Positions 1 through 8,107 of a stretch of 48,479 nucleotides of DNA are shown piece by piece. Position 1 is the stretch's first letter; each line of letters begins with the position of its first letter. A model generated the notes under the pieces. The model was given only the letters and a program-made list of their open reading frames with translations, had not been told where the DNA came from and ran no database searches. The stretch comes from Desulfobulbaceae bacterium UBA2273 (GTDB lineage: Bacteria; Desulfobacterota; Desulfobulbia; Desulfobulbales; Desulfurivibrionaceae): the NCBI GenBank assembly GCA_002347095.1, contig DDWZ01000013.1, positions 1 to 48,479 on the forward strand. Direction: 5' to 3'. Both the position numbers and the translations under genes were made by a program.

Positions 1-156
1 TATCTTAACAAAGCAACCGGAAATCTGACATCAAAAATCGGAGCTGACCTGATTGCCTGGAAATTTACTTTTCCTGATGCTGCGCTGAAAATCTACGAAC
101 TCGAACTCGATCTGCCTGCTAGACAGCTTTTGTCAAAGGAACAGTGGTGTCGCTAG
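1..156 (+). pseudogene. Open reading stub at left edge, possibly the displaced 5' part of the AIPR gene
   Basis: The first frame is open from the window edge to a TAG at 154-156 and would encode about 51 residues, including a plausible protein-like stretch (GADLIAWKFTFPDAA). The frame used by the downstream AIPR gene is open from base 89 onward, so the two frames overlap over 89-153 and a single-base indel there could join them. I cannot align this stub to the AIPR family with confidence. It could also be the tail of a separate gene that starts outside the window. Confidence 0.35.
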
Positions 157-262
157 AGATTTATTCCGCTGGGAGTTTCACAACTTAGAAGATGTTCACA
201 ATCGTTTTTATAGCGCGAATCTTCCTACTCTTGAGGCCACACTGGATCTGACCCTAACTAGG

Positions 263-1414
263 GTGCCTTATATGACGAAAGTCGGAGATCATGAAACTTA
301 TATTTTTGACCTAACCGGAGAATATCTCGCAAAACTTTACGATGAACACGGCGAAAGCATTCTTCAACAAAATGTACGAATGTTTGAAGGGGACAAAGGT
401 ACAAATTTAGCTATAGCGAAAACCGCGTCCAATAAAGAGGAATCGAAGGACTTCTTTCACTTCAACAACGGTGTTTCTGTCATTTGTGACTCGGCTAATT
501 TTCAGCCTTTCAACAATAAGCTGGGGTTGGAAAGGCCACAGGTCGTTAACGGCGGCCAAACTATGCGAATTCTGCATCGGTGCTACAAGCAGAACATTTT
601 GCAATCTGACGTTCATGTCGTTGTAAGGGTTATTACCACAGGGAAAGATAAACAGTTTGCTTCAAATGTTGCTGTGAACCTCAATAATCAAACTAGGGTG
701 GATAACACCTTTCTTAGGTCTAATGACCCGAGAATTGTTCAATTACTACACTCACTTGCAACGCTTGGGTATTTTTTAGAAAGAAGGGCTGGCGAGGTTG
801 ATGCAATGCTGCCCGAGGAACTCAAGGAGCTTGAAAATAGGTTCGGAAGCCCACTTGCCAAGCATATTATCCCTCTCAAGGATGGCATGCAGGCCTATGT
901 GGCTACGTATTTTAGAGATCCTCAATTGGCGAAGAAAGATCCGGCTAAAATTTTTACAGACGATGGCGGAAGTTTTTCAAAGATTTTGCAGTCCAATCTG
1001 ACTGCGGAAAAATTTATAGAGTCCTATGAACTTAGTCGACTCGTTTCAACTCAAGTTGAGCGATTTAAAATTTTGAAACGAAAAAGGTATTCCGATGAAA
1101 ATGAGAGGAAGCATGCGTACGTGCAGGAAATTGGCTCAATTATCGAATCAGTATTCTCTGAGCTCGATGCCGCGATTCCCCAAATCACTGTTTTTGGGAT
1201 GGCCTTACTATTTGAAAAGCACTTTAGAACTGGCGCATCAGATCTTAAAAGTTTAGTCGTCGCTATTGGGAAGGACCCTAGCATAGTTTGGAGCGGGTTC
1301 ACTGGTCTAATATCTGCCCGAAAAGCTTTAGGGATTGAAAAGAGTTGGCCGACACTACTTAAATCCGGCATCTTTTATAAAGATGCCCTCGAACACCTCA
1401 CTAAGACCTGGTGA
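263..1414 (+). CDS. AIPR family (abortive infection / phage resistance) protein, 5' end probably incomplete
   Basis: The 383-residue product carries two segments typical of the AIPR family: FHFNNGVSVIC near residues 66-76 and QVVNGGQTMRIL near residues 93-104. They are preceded by the family-like LAKLYDEHGESILQQNVRMF. AIPR proteins are associated with abortive phage defence, but their biochemical activity is poorly defined. The only start here is a GTG with no clear ribosome site. The same frame stays open upstream to about base 89 and reads family-like (RWEFHNLEDVHNRFYSANLP), so the true gene is longer than this call and is probably frameshifted near 110-155. Family members are usually well over 500 residues. 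The region is visibly more AT-rich than the rest of the window, which fits acquired DNA. No partner gene or operon is evident. Confidence 0.7.
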   Translation: MPYMTKVGDHETYIFDLTGEYLAKLYDEHGESILQQNVRMFEGDKGTNLAIAKTASNKEESKDFFHFNNGVSVICDSANFQPFNNKLGLERPQVVNGGQTMRILHRCYKQNILQSDVHVVVRVITTGKDKQFASNVAVNLNNQTRVDNTFLRSNDPRIVQLLHSLATLGYFLERRAGEVDAMLPEELKELENRFGSPLAKHIIPLKDGMQAYVATYFRDPQLAKKDPAKIFTDDGGSFSKILQSNLTAEKFIESYELSRLVSTQVERFKILKRKRYSDENERKHAYVQEIGSIIESVFSELDAAIPQITVFGMALLFEKHFRTGASDLKSLVVAIGKDPSIVWSGFTGLISARKALGIEKSWPTLLKSGIFYKDALEHLTKTW

Positions 1415-1420
1415 GATTCT

Positions 1421-1546
1421 TCTAACGACACAATGGGGGACGGAGCCCGATATTTTTATTTCTCCCATCAACTCTTTTCCAGAAAACCGGGCTCTGTCCC
1501 CCATTTTTCCTTCAAACAGCGCGGGCCGGTTATTTAATCGTTAGGC
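1421..1546 (+). other. attC-like recombination-site remnant between AIPR and methyltransferase genes
   Basis: CTAACGA at 1422-1428 is complementary to TCGTTAG at 1538-1544, and the right copy reads GTTAGGC (1540-1546) six bases before the next ATG. That is the spacing and R-box consensus seen at integron cassette junctions. The inside of the site is atypical because it contains a long hairpin (1433-1504), and no integrase or second full attC site is visible. This is an inference from short motifs. Confidence 0.3.
1433..1504. repeat. 17-bp imperfect inverted repeat (REP/MITE-like hairpin)
   Basis: ATGGGGGACGGAGCCCG at 1433-1449 pairs with CGGGCTCTGTCCCCCAT at 1488-1504, with 16 of 17 positions complementary and a 38-base AT-rich loop. 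A T-run follows at 1504-1508, so it could also end transcription of the AIPR gene. The strongly paired GC-rich arms in an AT-rich spacer resemble REP-type mobile palindromes. Confidence 0.6.
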
Positions 1547-1551
1547 ATCAC

Positions 1552-2265
1552 ATGACACAGCCACCTGAACAATTCGATGTAACATCACACTTTGACGAAA
1601 GCCTTGCGGCGAAGTACGACCGCAGGATTCGTCTGTTTTGTCCAAACTACGACGCCTTGCACCAAATGATTGTGCCGTGGCTTCAGGGGCTGCCGGAAGG
1701 TTCTACTTTTCTTTCTGCAGGCGCAGGCACCGGCGCGGAAATAGTCACCCTCGGCAAATGCTTTCCATCTTGGCGCTTTGTCGCTGTTGATGTCTCGCCC
1801 GATATGCTCAACGCTTGTCAAAACAGGGCGTCCGAAGCCGGGATGGAAAACCGAGTCACATTCTGTAACGGCCGGTTGCAGGAGTATCAATCGCCCGCCC
1901 CGTTTGATGCTGCATCCTCTGTCTTCGTAGCCCACTTCATCAAGGGCCGAGAAGAGAAACTCGCTTACTTCCGTTCAATTGCAGCAAGTCTCAAACCCGG
2001 CGGCCTGCTCATCCTCGCCGATCTTTTCGGTGACAAAAGCTCTCCTGACTTTTCCCGGTTGTTGCACACCTGGCTGCTGTCTTATGCATCTCACGGCATT
2101 TCTGCCGAAGAGTTGGCTCAAGACCGCGCCCATATCGAAAAAGATGTGGACTTCATCCCAGAGGGCGAGCTAGTTGCCCTCTTGAGTGCAGCGGGATTCG
2201 CCAGCCCTTTGCGTTTCTACCAAACCTATTTGTTTGGTGGCTGGGTGACCACAAAAAATTTCTAA
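1552..2265 (+). CDS. Class I SAM-dependent methyltransferase
   Basis: The 237-residue product has the Rossmann methyltransferase signature. Motif I is FLSAGAGTGAE (about residues 53-63), the acidic ribose-binding end of strand 2 is FVAVDVSPDML (about 77-87), and SLKPGGLLIL lies near 145-155. It resembles the CmoA/UbiE-like small-molecule or tRNA-modifying methyltransferases, but nothing in the sequence shows the acceptor. It starts six bases after a GTTAGGC motif and is followed 25 bases later by an unrelated small gene. The substrate is unknown. Confidence 0.8.
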   Translation: MTQPPEQFDVTSHFDESLAAKYDRRIRLFCPNYDALHQMIVPWLQGLPEGSTFLSAGAGTGAEIVTLGKCFPSWRFVAVDVSPDMLNACQNRASEAGMENRVTFCNGRLQEYQSPAPFDAASSVFVAHFIKGREEKLAYFRSIAASLKPGGLLILADLFGDKSSPDFSRLLHTWLLSYASHGISAEELAQDRAHIEKDVDFIPEGELVALLSAAGFASPLRFYQTYLFGGWVTTKNF

Positions 2266-2290
2266 CAGTGCTGTTGTGAAGGAATAAATC

Positions 2291-2728
2291 ATGGAATTTT
2301 TCGAATACGCCAACATCCTGACCAGCCAGGAAGAAATCAGAAACAAGGTCTCCATAGACACCCTGCCCTTCTTTTGCGAAGAGATTGATGATGTGGATGC
2401 AGCGGAGGAATTGGGGAGGGTCATTTACTTCCGCCACTGGGGGCGGTTTCACCTCCGGCAGGAAGAGGTCATGGGCGGGGTGCGTTTTTCCGTGCCGGAT
2501 TGCCCCAACGCCCTGGCCTGGACCGTGACCACCGGCTACCCCCCCTGCCCCGAGAAGATTGTTCTGCATGCCACCATCAACAGGCTTGAGCACGATGCTC
2601 AATTCATTGGCGCAACCAAGGCGCTCCTGGCCACCTTGAAAACCGGCCTGGAAGAAAATTTCAACAGCGAGTCTGCCAATGCGGAGCCCCGGCCTTTTCT
2701 GATGGCAGACTTGCGAGGCACCCCCTAA
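2291..2728 (+). CDS. Conserved-looking hypothetical protein, 145 aa
   Basis: I do not recognise the family. The product is a soluble, acidic 145-residue protein with no signal peptide or membrane segment and no obvious metal or nucleotide motif. An AAGGA ribosome site precedes the ATG, which makes translation likely. It lies 25 bases after the methyltransferase and 50 bases before a COG3357-type regulator on the same strand, so the three may be co-transcribed. Confidence 0.65.
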   Translation: MEFFEYANILTSQEEIRNKVSIDTLPFFCEEIDDVDAAEELGRVIYFRHWGRFHLRQEEVMGGVRFSVPDCPNALAWTVTTGYPPCPEKIVLHATINRLEHDAQFIGATKALLATLKTGLEENFNSESANAEPRPFLMADLRGTP

Positions 2729-2778
2729 ATCTCTTCTCCAGCCAGGCTCCCCATCGACGGAACCTCCAGCGAGGCGCC

Positions 2779-3126
2779 ATGAAGCACAAACCGCGAAAGC
2801 CAATGGTTCCCCGCACTGCCCAGGAGACGACCCGTCAGGCCATTGTCGCGCTTCTCACCGAGGGGCCGGTCTCGGCCAAGGATATCTCCACCGCTGTCCA
2901 CCTCCCGGAAAAAGAGGTCTCCTCCCATCTCGAACATATCCGCCGCAGCCTGCATGCCACAGGCGCGGTACTTGCGATAACCCCGGCTGAGTGCCGGGCC
3001 TGCAGGTTCGTTTTTGCCAAACGCGACCGGATGACGCCGCCGGGCAAATGCCCGGTCTGCCGCAGCGAGGCCATTGACGATCCGCTTTTCAGCATTCGGG
3101 GGGTGCAGGAGCATGAGCCTGATTGA
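2779..3126 (+). CDS. Predicted transcriptional regulator with HTH and zinc ribbon (COG3357-like)
   Basis: The 115-residue product has an N-terminal winged-helix-like stretch (residues about 15-60, with AKDISTAVHLPEKEVSSHL as the recognition-type helix pair). Two cysteine pairs follow in the C-terminal half (CRAC near residue 74 and CPVC near 94) and form a rubredoxin-like zinc ribbon. This is the architecture of COG3357, whose targets are not generally known. The ribosome site before the ATG is weak. Confidence 0.7.
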   Translation: MKHKPRKPMVPRTAQETTRQAIVALLTEGPVSAKDISTAVHLPEKEVSSHLEHIRRSLHATGAVLAITPAECRACRFVFAKRDRMTPPGKCPVCRSEAIDDPLFSIRGVQEHEPD

Positions 3127-3221
3127 CACCTTGCGATTTCAGCAATAGATTGGCATAAGAATAATACTACTTTCCCCTGCGGGAAAACCTCACTGAAACA
3201 GTCCCAACGGAGCCCCTGCCC

Positions 3222-3734
3222 ATGCCAGTGTTCGACCCCTACACCCCGATTTTCTGGCAGCGCATCGGTGTTGCCATTATCTGCGGCGGCATCATCGGCT
3301 TGGAGCGCCAGTTGCGCGGCAAACCGGCGGGCATCCGCACCAGCATCCTAATCTGCCTGGGCACCGAGGTCTTTGTCGCCCTGGGCGCTCTGCTCACCGC
3401 AGATATTGCGGGCGCCGATCCCAGCAGGGTTGTGGGCCAGGTGGTCACCGGCATAGGCTTTCTCGGTGCGGGGGTGATCATGGCCAAGGAAGGATTGGTG
3501 CAGGGTGTCACCTCGGCGGCGGTGATCTGGATGCTGGCGGCCATCGGTTCGGCCATCGGCCTGGGCCATGAGCATGGCGGCGTGGTTTTGGCCGTGCTCA
3601 CCGTGGGGGTGCTCACCGGGGTCGAGCTGCTGGAAACCAGCTTCCTTCTGTTGCGCGAAGGCGTGCATGCCCCGCATCTGCCTTTTCGGCGGCGGCGCGA
3701 TGACGACAACTCCTCCTCGCGAGATCCGGGCTGA
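3222..3734 (+). CDS. MgtC/SapB family inner-membrane protein
   Basis: The 170-residue hydrophobic product has the MgtC N-terminal domain: the GGIIGLERQLRGKPAGIRT segment (about residues 21-40), the GIGFLGAGVIM helix (about 77-87), the GVTSAAVIWMLAAIG helix (about 95-110) and a last helix near 118-137. It ends in an Arg/Asp-rich cytoplasmic tail. The cytoplasmic C-terminal domain of longer MgtC proteins is absent. Family members are linked to growth at low Mg2+ and intracellular survival in pathogens. In environmental bacteria the role is unclear. GGAG precedes the ATG at about 9 bases. It lies 122 bases ahead of the formate dehydrogenase operon. Confidence 0.85.
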   Translation: MPVFDPYTPIFWQRIGVAIICGGIIGLERQLRGKPAGIRTSILICLGTEVFVALGALLTADIAGADPSRVVGQVVTGIGFLGAGVIMAKEGLVQGVTSAAVIWMLAAIGSAIGLGHEHGGVVLAVLTVGVLTGVELLETSFLLLREGVHAPHLPFRRRRDDDNSSSRDPG

Positions 3735-3856
3735 CTCCCCTGCGAACGCTCCTCAACGATTATCCCTTTTGATCCGTGGCTGTTTCTCTGCTACAATTGG
3801 GGCAGGCTGTCCGGACGCCTCCGTATTCCGGCCTGCACCAAACAGGAGAAACGGTA

Positions 3857-5896
3857 ATGCAAGATGTGCTGACCACCTGTGTTTACTGCGGCTGCGGCTG
3901 CGGTCTCTACCTGCATGTGGAAGACGGCCTGGTTTGCGGCAGCCAGCCCAGCCGGCATCACCCGGTTTCCCGGGACAATCTCTGCGTCAAGGGCTGGCAC
4001 ATCCATGAATCAATCAACCATCCCGACCGGCTCACCACCCCGCTGATCCGCAAGAACGGCGTGCTCACCCCGGCAACCTGGGAAGAGGCCCTGGATTTCA
4101 CCGCCCGGCAGCTCGGAAGCATCCGCGACCAGCACGGCGGCAAGGGGATCGGCGTGCTGGCCTCGGCCAAGTGCACCAACGAAGAGAACTACCTGCTGCA
4201 AAAATTCGCCCGCACTGCGCTGGCCACCAACAACGTGGACCATTGCGCCCGGCTCTGACACGCCCCCACCGTGGCAGGTCTTGCCACCACCTTCGGCAGC
4301 GGGGCCATGACCAACTCCATCAACGAGATCGAAAACGCGGAGGTGATCCTGGTTTCCGGCTCCAACACCACCGAGGCCCACCCCCAGGTGGCCCGGAGAA
4401 TGCTGGCGGCGGTGGACCGGGGCGCCCGGCTGATCGTCATCGATCCGCGCCGCACCCGGCTGGCCGAATGTGCCCATCTCCACCTTGCCCTGCGCCCGGG
4501 CACCGACATTCCCCTGCTCAATGCCATGATGCGGGTGCTTTTGGACGAGGGGCTGGCCGACGACCTGTTCATCGAGATGCGCACCGAGAACTTCCTGGCC
4601 CTGCGCGACATGCTCAACCGCCTTGATCTTGAAGCAACCGCCGCGCTCACCGGCGTGGAGCTTTCCTTGATCCGCCAGGCGGCCCAGCTCTATGGCCGGG
4701 CCCGCAAGGCGGTGATCTGCTACTGCCTGGGCGTCACCCAGCATGTTTGCGGCACCGAGAACGTGCAGACCATCGCCAACCTGGCCATGCTGGCCGGACA
4801 CATCGAAAAGGAAGACACCGGGGTCGATCCGCTCCGGGGCCAGAACAACGTGCAGGGCGCCTGCGACATGGGGGCGCTGCCCAACATGCTGCCCAGCTAC
4901 CAGGGGGTGGCCAACGAGGATTTCCGGGAGAAGTTCGAGCGGGCCTGGGGAGCTTCCCTGCCCGAAGCCCCAGGCCTGACCTTGGTGGAGATGACCCACG
5001 GCGGCGCGCAGGGACCGATCCGGGGCATGTTCATCATGGGCGAAAACCCCATGCTCAGCGACCCTACCCTGGGCAAGGTGGAGGAAACCCTGCGCGGCCT
5101 GGATTTCCTGGCGGTGAGCGATATCTTCCTCACCGAGACGGCACAACTCGCCCAAGTGGTCTTCCCTGCCGCCTGCTTTGCCGAAAAAAGCGGCAGCTTC
5201 ACCAACTCGGAGCGCAGGGTGCAGATGGTGCGCCAGGCAGTGCCTCCCCCGGGCGAATGCCGGGCCGACAGCGAAATCATCATGGCGCTCTCCGGCCGCT
5301 TGGGCTATCCAATGGAATATGAGACAAGCGCGGAGGTGATGGAGGAGATCGCCCTGCTCTCCCCCATCTACGGCGGCATGTACCACGACCGGCTGGAGCG
5401 GGGCTGGGGGTTGCAATGGCCCTGCTGGGACCGTGATCACCCGGGCACCCCTTTTTTGCACAAGTACTACTTTACCCGGGGACGGGGCCACTTCATGCCT
5501 GCCAGCCACACCCCGCCCGGAGAGCTGCCCGATCCGGAATACCCTTTGCTGTTGATGACCGGCCGCATGTATCACCAGTACCACACCGGCACCATGACCC
5601 GCAAAAGCGAACGGCTGAGCCGGGAATGCGATCACGCGGTGCTCCAGATCAACCCGGAGGATGCCAAGACCCTTGGCCTGCGCCAAGGCGAAACGGTGCG
5701 GCTGCTCTCCCGGCGGGGCGAGATCACCCTGGCCGCGTCCATCACCGGCCAAGTGGCCTGCGGCATGGTCTACACCACCTTCCATTTCCACGAGGCGCCC
5801 ATCAACCAGCTCACCAACGATGCCTTTGACACCGGCTCGCGCTGCCCGGAGTACAAGGTGTGCGCGGTGCGGGTGGAGAAAATAGTGGACTCGTAA
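3857..5896 (+). CDS. fdhA: Formate dehydrogenase catalytic subunit, selenocysteine-containing (UGA at 4256-4258)
   Basis: This is a molybdenum/tungsten-bis-MGD formate dehydrogenase that interconverts formate and CO2. The coding sequence reads through an in-frame UGA at residue 134 in the context NVDHCARL-U-HAPTVAGL, the active-site motif of Sec-type FdhF/FdhA enzymes. Translation continues in the same frame to 5896, giving 679 residues, a normal length for the short (FdhF-like) form. N-terminal cysteines C8, C11, C15 and C43 bind a [4Fe-4S] cluster. There is no Tat signal, so it should be cytoplasmic. AGGAG 8 bases before the ATG at 3857 sets the start; an upstream in-frame GTG at 3776 has no such support. 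It is the first gene of an operon with a 4Fe-4S subunit and a flavin/2Fe-2S subunit, which would pass electrons to NAD(P)+ or ferredoxin. Confidence 0.95.
4256..4287 (+). promoter_or_regulatory. Bacterial SECIS element of fdhA with its UGA codon
   Basis: The UGA (4256-4258) is followed 12 bases later by a perfect 6-bp hairpin, GTGGCA (4271-4276) / TGCCAC (4282-4287), with the pentaloop GGTCT. The E. coli fdhF SECIS shows the same loop core (GGUCU), which SelB recognises. Distance and loop both fit selenocysteine insertion. Confidence 0.85.
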
Positions 5897-5923
5897 CAAT
5901 TCAGAATTTGCTTCAAACAGGTG

Positions 5924-5995
5924 CTTCGACAAGCTCAGCACGAACGGAATACCAATATGTTAAGACAATGTCCGTTCGCCCTGAGCCTGTCGAAG
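5924..5995. repeat. REP-like inverted repeat between fdhA and the next subunit gene
   Basis: CTTCGACAAGCTCAG begins the left arm (5924-5948) and CTGAGCCTGTCGAAG ends the right arm (5971-5995). The arms match at 22 of 25 positions around a 22-base centre. This 'TTCGACAAGCTCAG..GAACGG' palindrome is a recurrent intergenic repeat in many Gram-negative genomes. It sits in the 164-base spacer of an otherwise tight operon and may stabilise the upstream mRNA. Confidence 0.75.
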
Positions 5996-6060
5996 GGCTG
6001 TTGTTGCGATGCCAACAAAAAATCAGCCCCGTAACACAGAGAAGAGAAAAGGGATTACCC

Positions 6061-7119
6061 ATGGTCCACACAGCCGCCACCGACAGCCACCTTCTCAAAA
6101 AAGACCACCTCAAGGGGTTCCTGCGCAAGCTGGCCAAGGAGTACCGCTTGGTGGCGCCGGTGCGCAACCGCCACGGCGACGTGCTGTTCACCGTGATCGA
6201 CGACCTGGACGCGGCAGAGATCGAGCTGAGCGAGCCGCCGCAGAACTCGCTCAAGCAATTCTTCCTGCCCCAGCAGGAGCAACTCTCCACCTATACCGTC
6301 ACTCCGGAGGGGTACGATTTCCACCCGGTTCAGGCAACCATTCCGCCCACCATCTACTTTGGCGTGCATCCCTGCGACCTTTCCGCGGTGCTTTACATGG
6401 ATGTGGTGTTCTCCCGCCGCCAGCGCGACCCCTTCTACCTGCGCCGCCGTCACGGCTCGGTGCTGATCGGGGTCAACTGCAACTCCCCTTCCCCGAACTG
6501 CTTCTGCAACGCCACCGGTTCCGGCCCTTTTCTGGAGATGGGCAGCGACCTGCAGCTCACCGACCTGGGCGACCGCTTCCTGGTGGAAACCGGTCGGGCT
6601 CCTGGCCAGGCCCTGATCGAGCGCTGGCAGGGGTTTTTCTCCCCCTCCGCAGACAAGGATCGCGCCGCCCATTACCAGGCTTTTCTCGAAGCGCGCGGCC
6701 GCTTCAGCCGCCAAGTGCATGTGGAGCAGGCCATCCGGCAACTGGAAGCGGACACGGTGGAAGAGAAGATTTGGCAAGAGTTGTCCCTGCGCTGCCAGGA
6801 TTGCGGCGGCTGCGCCTACCTCTGCCCCACCTGCACCTGCTTCACCATCAGCGACCAGCGGCTCGATGCGGCCAGCGGCCGGCGGTTGCGAAGCTGGGAC
6901 GCCTGCACCTTTGCCGGCTTCACCGCCATGGCCGGTGACCACAACCCGGTGCAGGCCAAAACCGCGGCCATCCGCCAGCGTTTCACCCACAAGCTCCGCG
7001 ACGACGTGCGCCTCAACGGCCGGCCAAGCTGCGTGGGGTGCGGCCGCTGCGTGTCCATCTGCTTCGGCGGCACCGACATCGTCCGCTTCGTGGAGCGCGT
7101 CTGCCAGGGCAGCCTGTAA
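6061..7119 (+). CDS. 4Fe-4S electron-transfer subunit (HydB/AsrA-like, sulfhydrogenase beta family)
   Basis: The 352-residue product belongs to the family of 4Fe-4S dicluster subunits found in sulfhydrogenase (HydB) and anaerobic sulfite reductase (AsrA). Family markers are GVHPCDLSAVLYMD (about residues 101-114) and the NCNSPSPNCFCNA segment near 140-152. The two C-terminal cluster motifs are CQDCGGCAYLCPTC (from about residue 244) and CVGCGRCVSIC (from about 324). In HydB/AsrA proteins these clusters pass electrons between the catalytic subunit and the flavin subunit. The ATG at 6061 is preceded by an A/G-rich AAAAGGG stretch. Translation from farther upstream would run through the REP-like repeat and is unlikely. 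The gene is followed after 26 bases by the flavin subunit. Its partner here is a formate dehydrogenase, not a hydrogenase. Confidence 0.85.
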   Translation: MVHTAATDSHLLKKDHLKGFLRKLAKEYRLVAPVRNRHGDVLFTVIDDLDAAEIELSEPPQNSLKQFFLPQQEQLSTYTVTPEGYDFHPVQATIPPTIYFGVHPCDLSAVLYMDVVFSRRQRDPFYLRRRHGSVLIGVNCNSPSPNCFCNATGSGPFLEMGSDLQLTDLGDRFLVETGRAPGQALIERWQGFFSPSADKDRAAHYQAFLEARGRFSRQVHVEQAIRQLEADTVEEKIWQELSLRCQDCGGCAYLCPTCTCFTISDQRLDAASGRRLRSWDACTFAGFTAMAGDHNPVQAKTAAIRQRFTHKLRDDVRLNGRPSCVGCGRCVSICFGGTDIVRFVERVCQGSL

Positions 7120-7145
7120 CCATCAACCCAAACCGGAACCACGCC

Positions 7146-7991
7146 ATGCCGCAGCCCATTACCGATATCTACCTGCCCAGGCAGGCCAGGGTGGAGCAGA
7201 TCGAGATCGAGAACTCCCAGATCGCCACCTTTGTCCTGGCCTTCAGCGACCGTCGGTACAACGACGCCTTCCGCTACCAGCCCGGCCAGTTCATGCTGGT
7301 CTCCATGCCCCATTGCGGGGAGGCGCCCATCTCGATCTCCTCCACCCCCACCCGGCCGGGGAATATCCACCTCAGCGTCAGAAAAGCGGGAAAGCTCACC
7401 ACAGCCATGCACGGGTTGCGGGTCGGCGACACCATCGGGTTGCGCGGCCCCTACGGGCGGCCATTTCCCATGGAACAGCTTGCAGGGAGGGATCTCCTTT
7501 TTGTGGCAGGCGGTATCGGCTTGGCGCCCTTGCGGGCGGTGGTCAGCTCCTGCCTTGATCAGCCGGACCGTTTCGGCGCGCTCACCGTGCTTTACGGCAG
7601 CCGTACCCCCTCGGACATCGCCTTTCAGTCCGATCTTGAACTGTGGCACAATCAGGGGGTGGATTGCCGCCTCACCGTGGATGCGGCCGAACCCGGATGG
7701 GACGGATCAGTGGGGCTGGTCACTGCTTTGCTGGATGATCTCGCCCTCAAGCTGGACAAAAGCACGGCCCTGATCTGCGGCCCGCCCCTGATGTTTCGGG
7801 CGGTTTTGCGCAGGCTGGCCGACATGGGCTTTAGCGACCATCAGGTGCTCACCACCATGGAACGCCACATGAAATGCGGGGTGGGCATCTGCCGTCACTG
7901 CCACATGGACGGCAAGCTGGCCTGCGTGGACGGCCCGGTCTTCAGCCTGGCGGAACTGCGGAAGTTGAAAATCATGGAGCTGGATGGCTGA
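7146..7991 (+). CDS. FAD/NAD(P)-binding oxidoreductase subunit with C-terminal 2Fe-2S site (HydG/AsrB-like)
   Basis: The 281-residue product has a ferredoxin-NADP+ reductase fold. The FAD-binding barrel holds YQPGQFMLVSMP and the variant flavin motif APISISS (about residues 43-63). The nucleotide-binding half begins with LFVAGGIGLAPLRAVV (about 118-133). The C-terminal cysteines CGVGICRHCHMDGKLAC (about 242-258) bind a [2Fe-2S] cluster as in sulfhydrogenase gamma, AsrB and PyrK. With FdhA and the HydB-like subunit it would complete a soluble formate:NAD(P)+ oxidoreductase. Electron flow could run either way, and NAD versus NADP preference cannot be read from the sequence. The ribosome site is weak (GGAA), consistent with translational coupling to the preceding gene. 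Confidence 0.87.
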   Translation: MPQPITDIYLPRQARVEQIEIENSQIATFVLAFSDRRYNDAFRYQPGQFMLVSMPHCGEAPISISSTPTRPGNIHLSVRKAGKLTTAMHGLRVGDTIGLRGPYGRPFPMEQLAGRDLLFVAGGIGLAPLRAVVSSCLDQPDRFGALTVLYGSRTPSDIAFQSDLELWHNQGVDCRLTVDAAEPGWDGSVGLVTALLDDLALKLDKSTALICGPPLMFRAVLRRLADMGFSDHQVLTTMERHMKCGVGICRHCHMDGKLACVDGPVFSLAELRKLKIMELDG

Positions 7992-8054
7992 AAACGTACG
8001 CCATTATCCTGAATGCGCTAACCGCTTTTGCGTGACCAATATTTCTCTTGCTAC

Positions 8055-8093
8055 ATTAGAGCGTTTATTCTAATACAGAACAAATACTCTAAT
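8055..8093 (+). promoter_or_regulatory. Probable TetR-type operator upstream of the radical SAM gene
   Basis: ATTAGA (8055-8060) and TCTAAT (8069-8074) form a palindrome with an 8-base centre. A third half-site TCTAAT recurs 19 bases on (8088-8093), just before the ribosome site of the radical SAM gene. A TetR-family gene ends this short cluster, so it is the obvious candidate to bind here. This is inference; no -35/-10 pair is convincing. Confidence 0.5.
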
Positions 8094-8107
8094 ACAGGAG
8101 AAGCCCC

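Noticed and set aside
4256..4258. UGA in fdhA as a pseudogene-making stop
   Set aside because: It sits exactly at the family's Sec codon, both sides are intact FdhA in one frame, and a SECIS hairpin with the GGTCT loop follows.
4010..5941. 643-codon minus-strand open frame opposite fdhA
   Set aside because: It mirrors a recognised Sec-FdhA. High GC at third positions keeps the antisense frame open, and its translation is Gly/His/Ala/Leu-rich with no domain.
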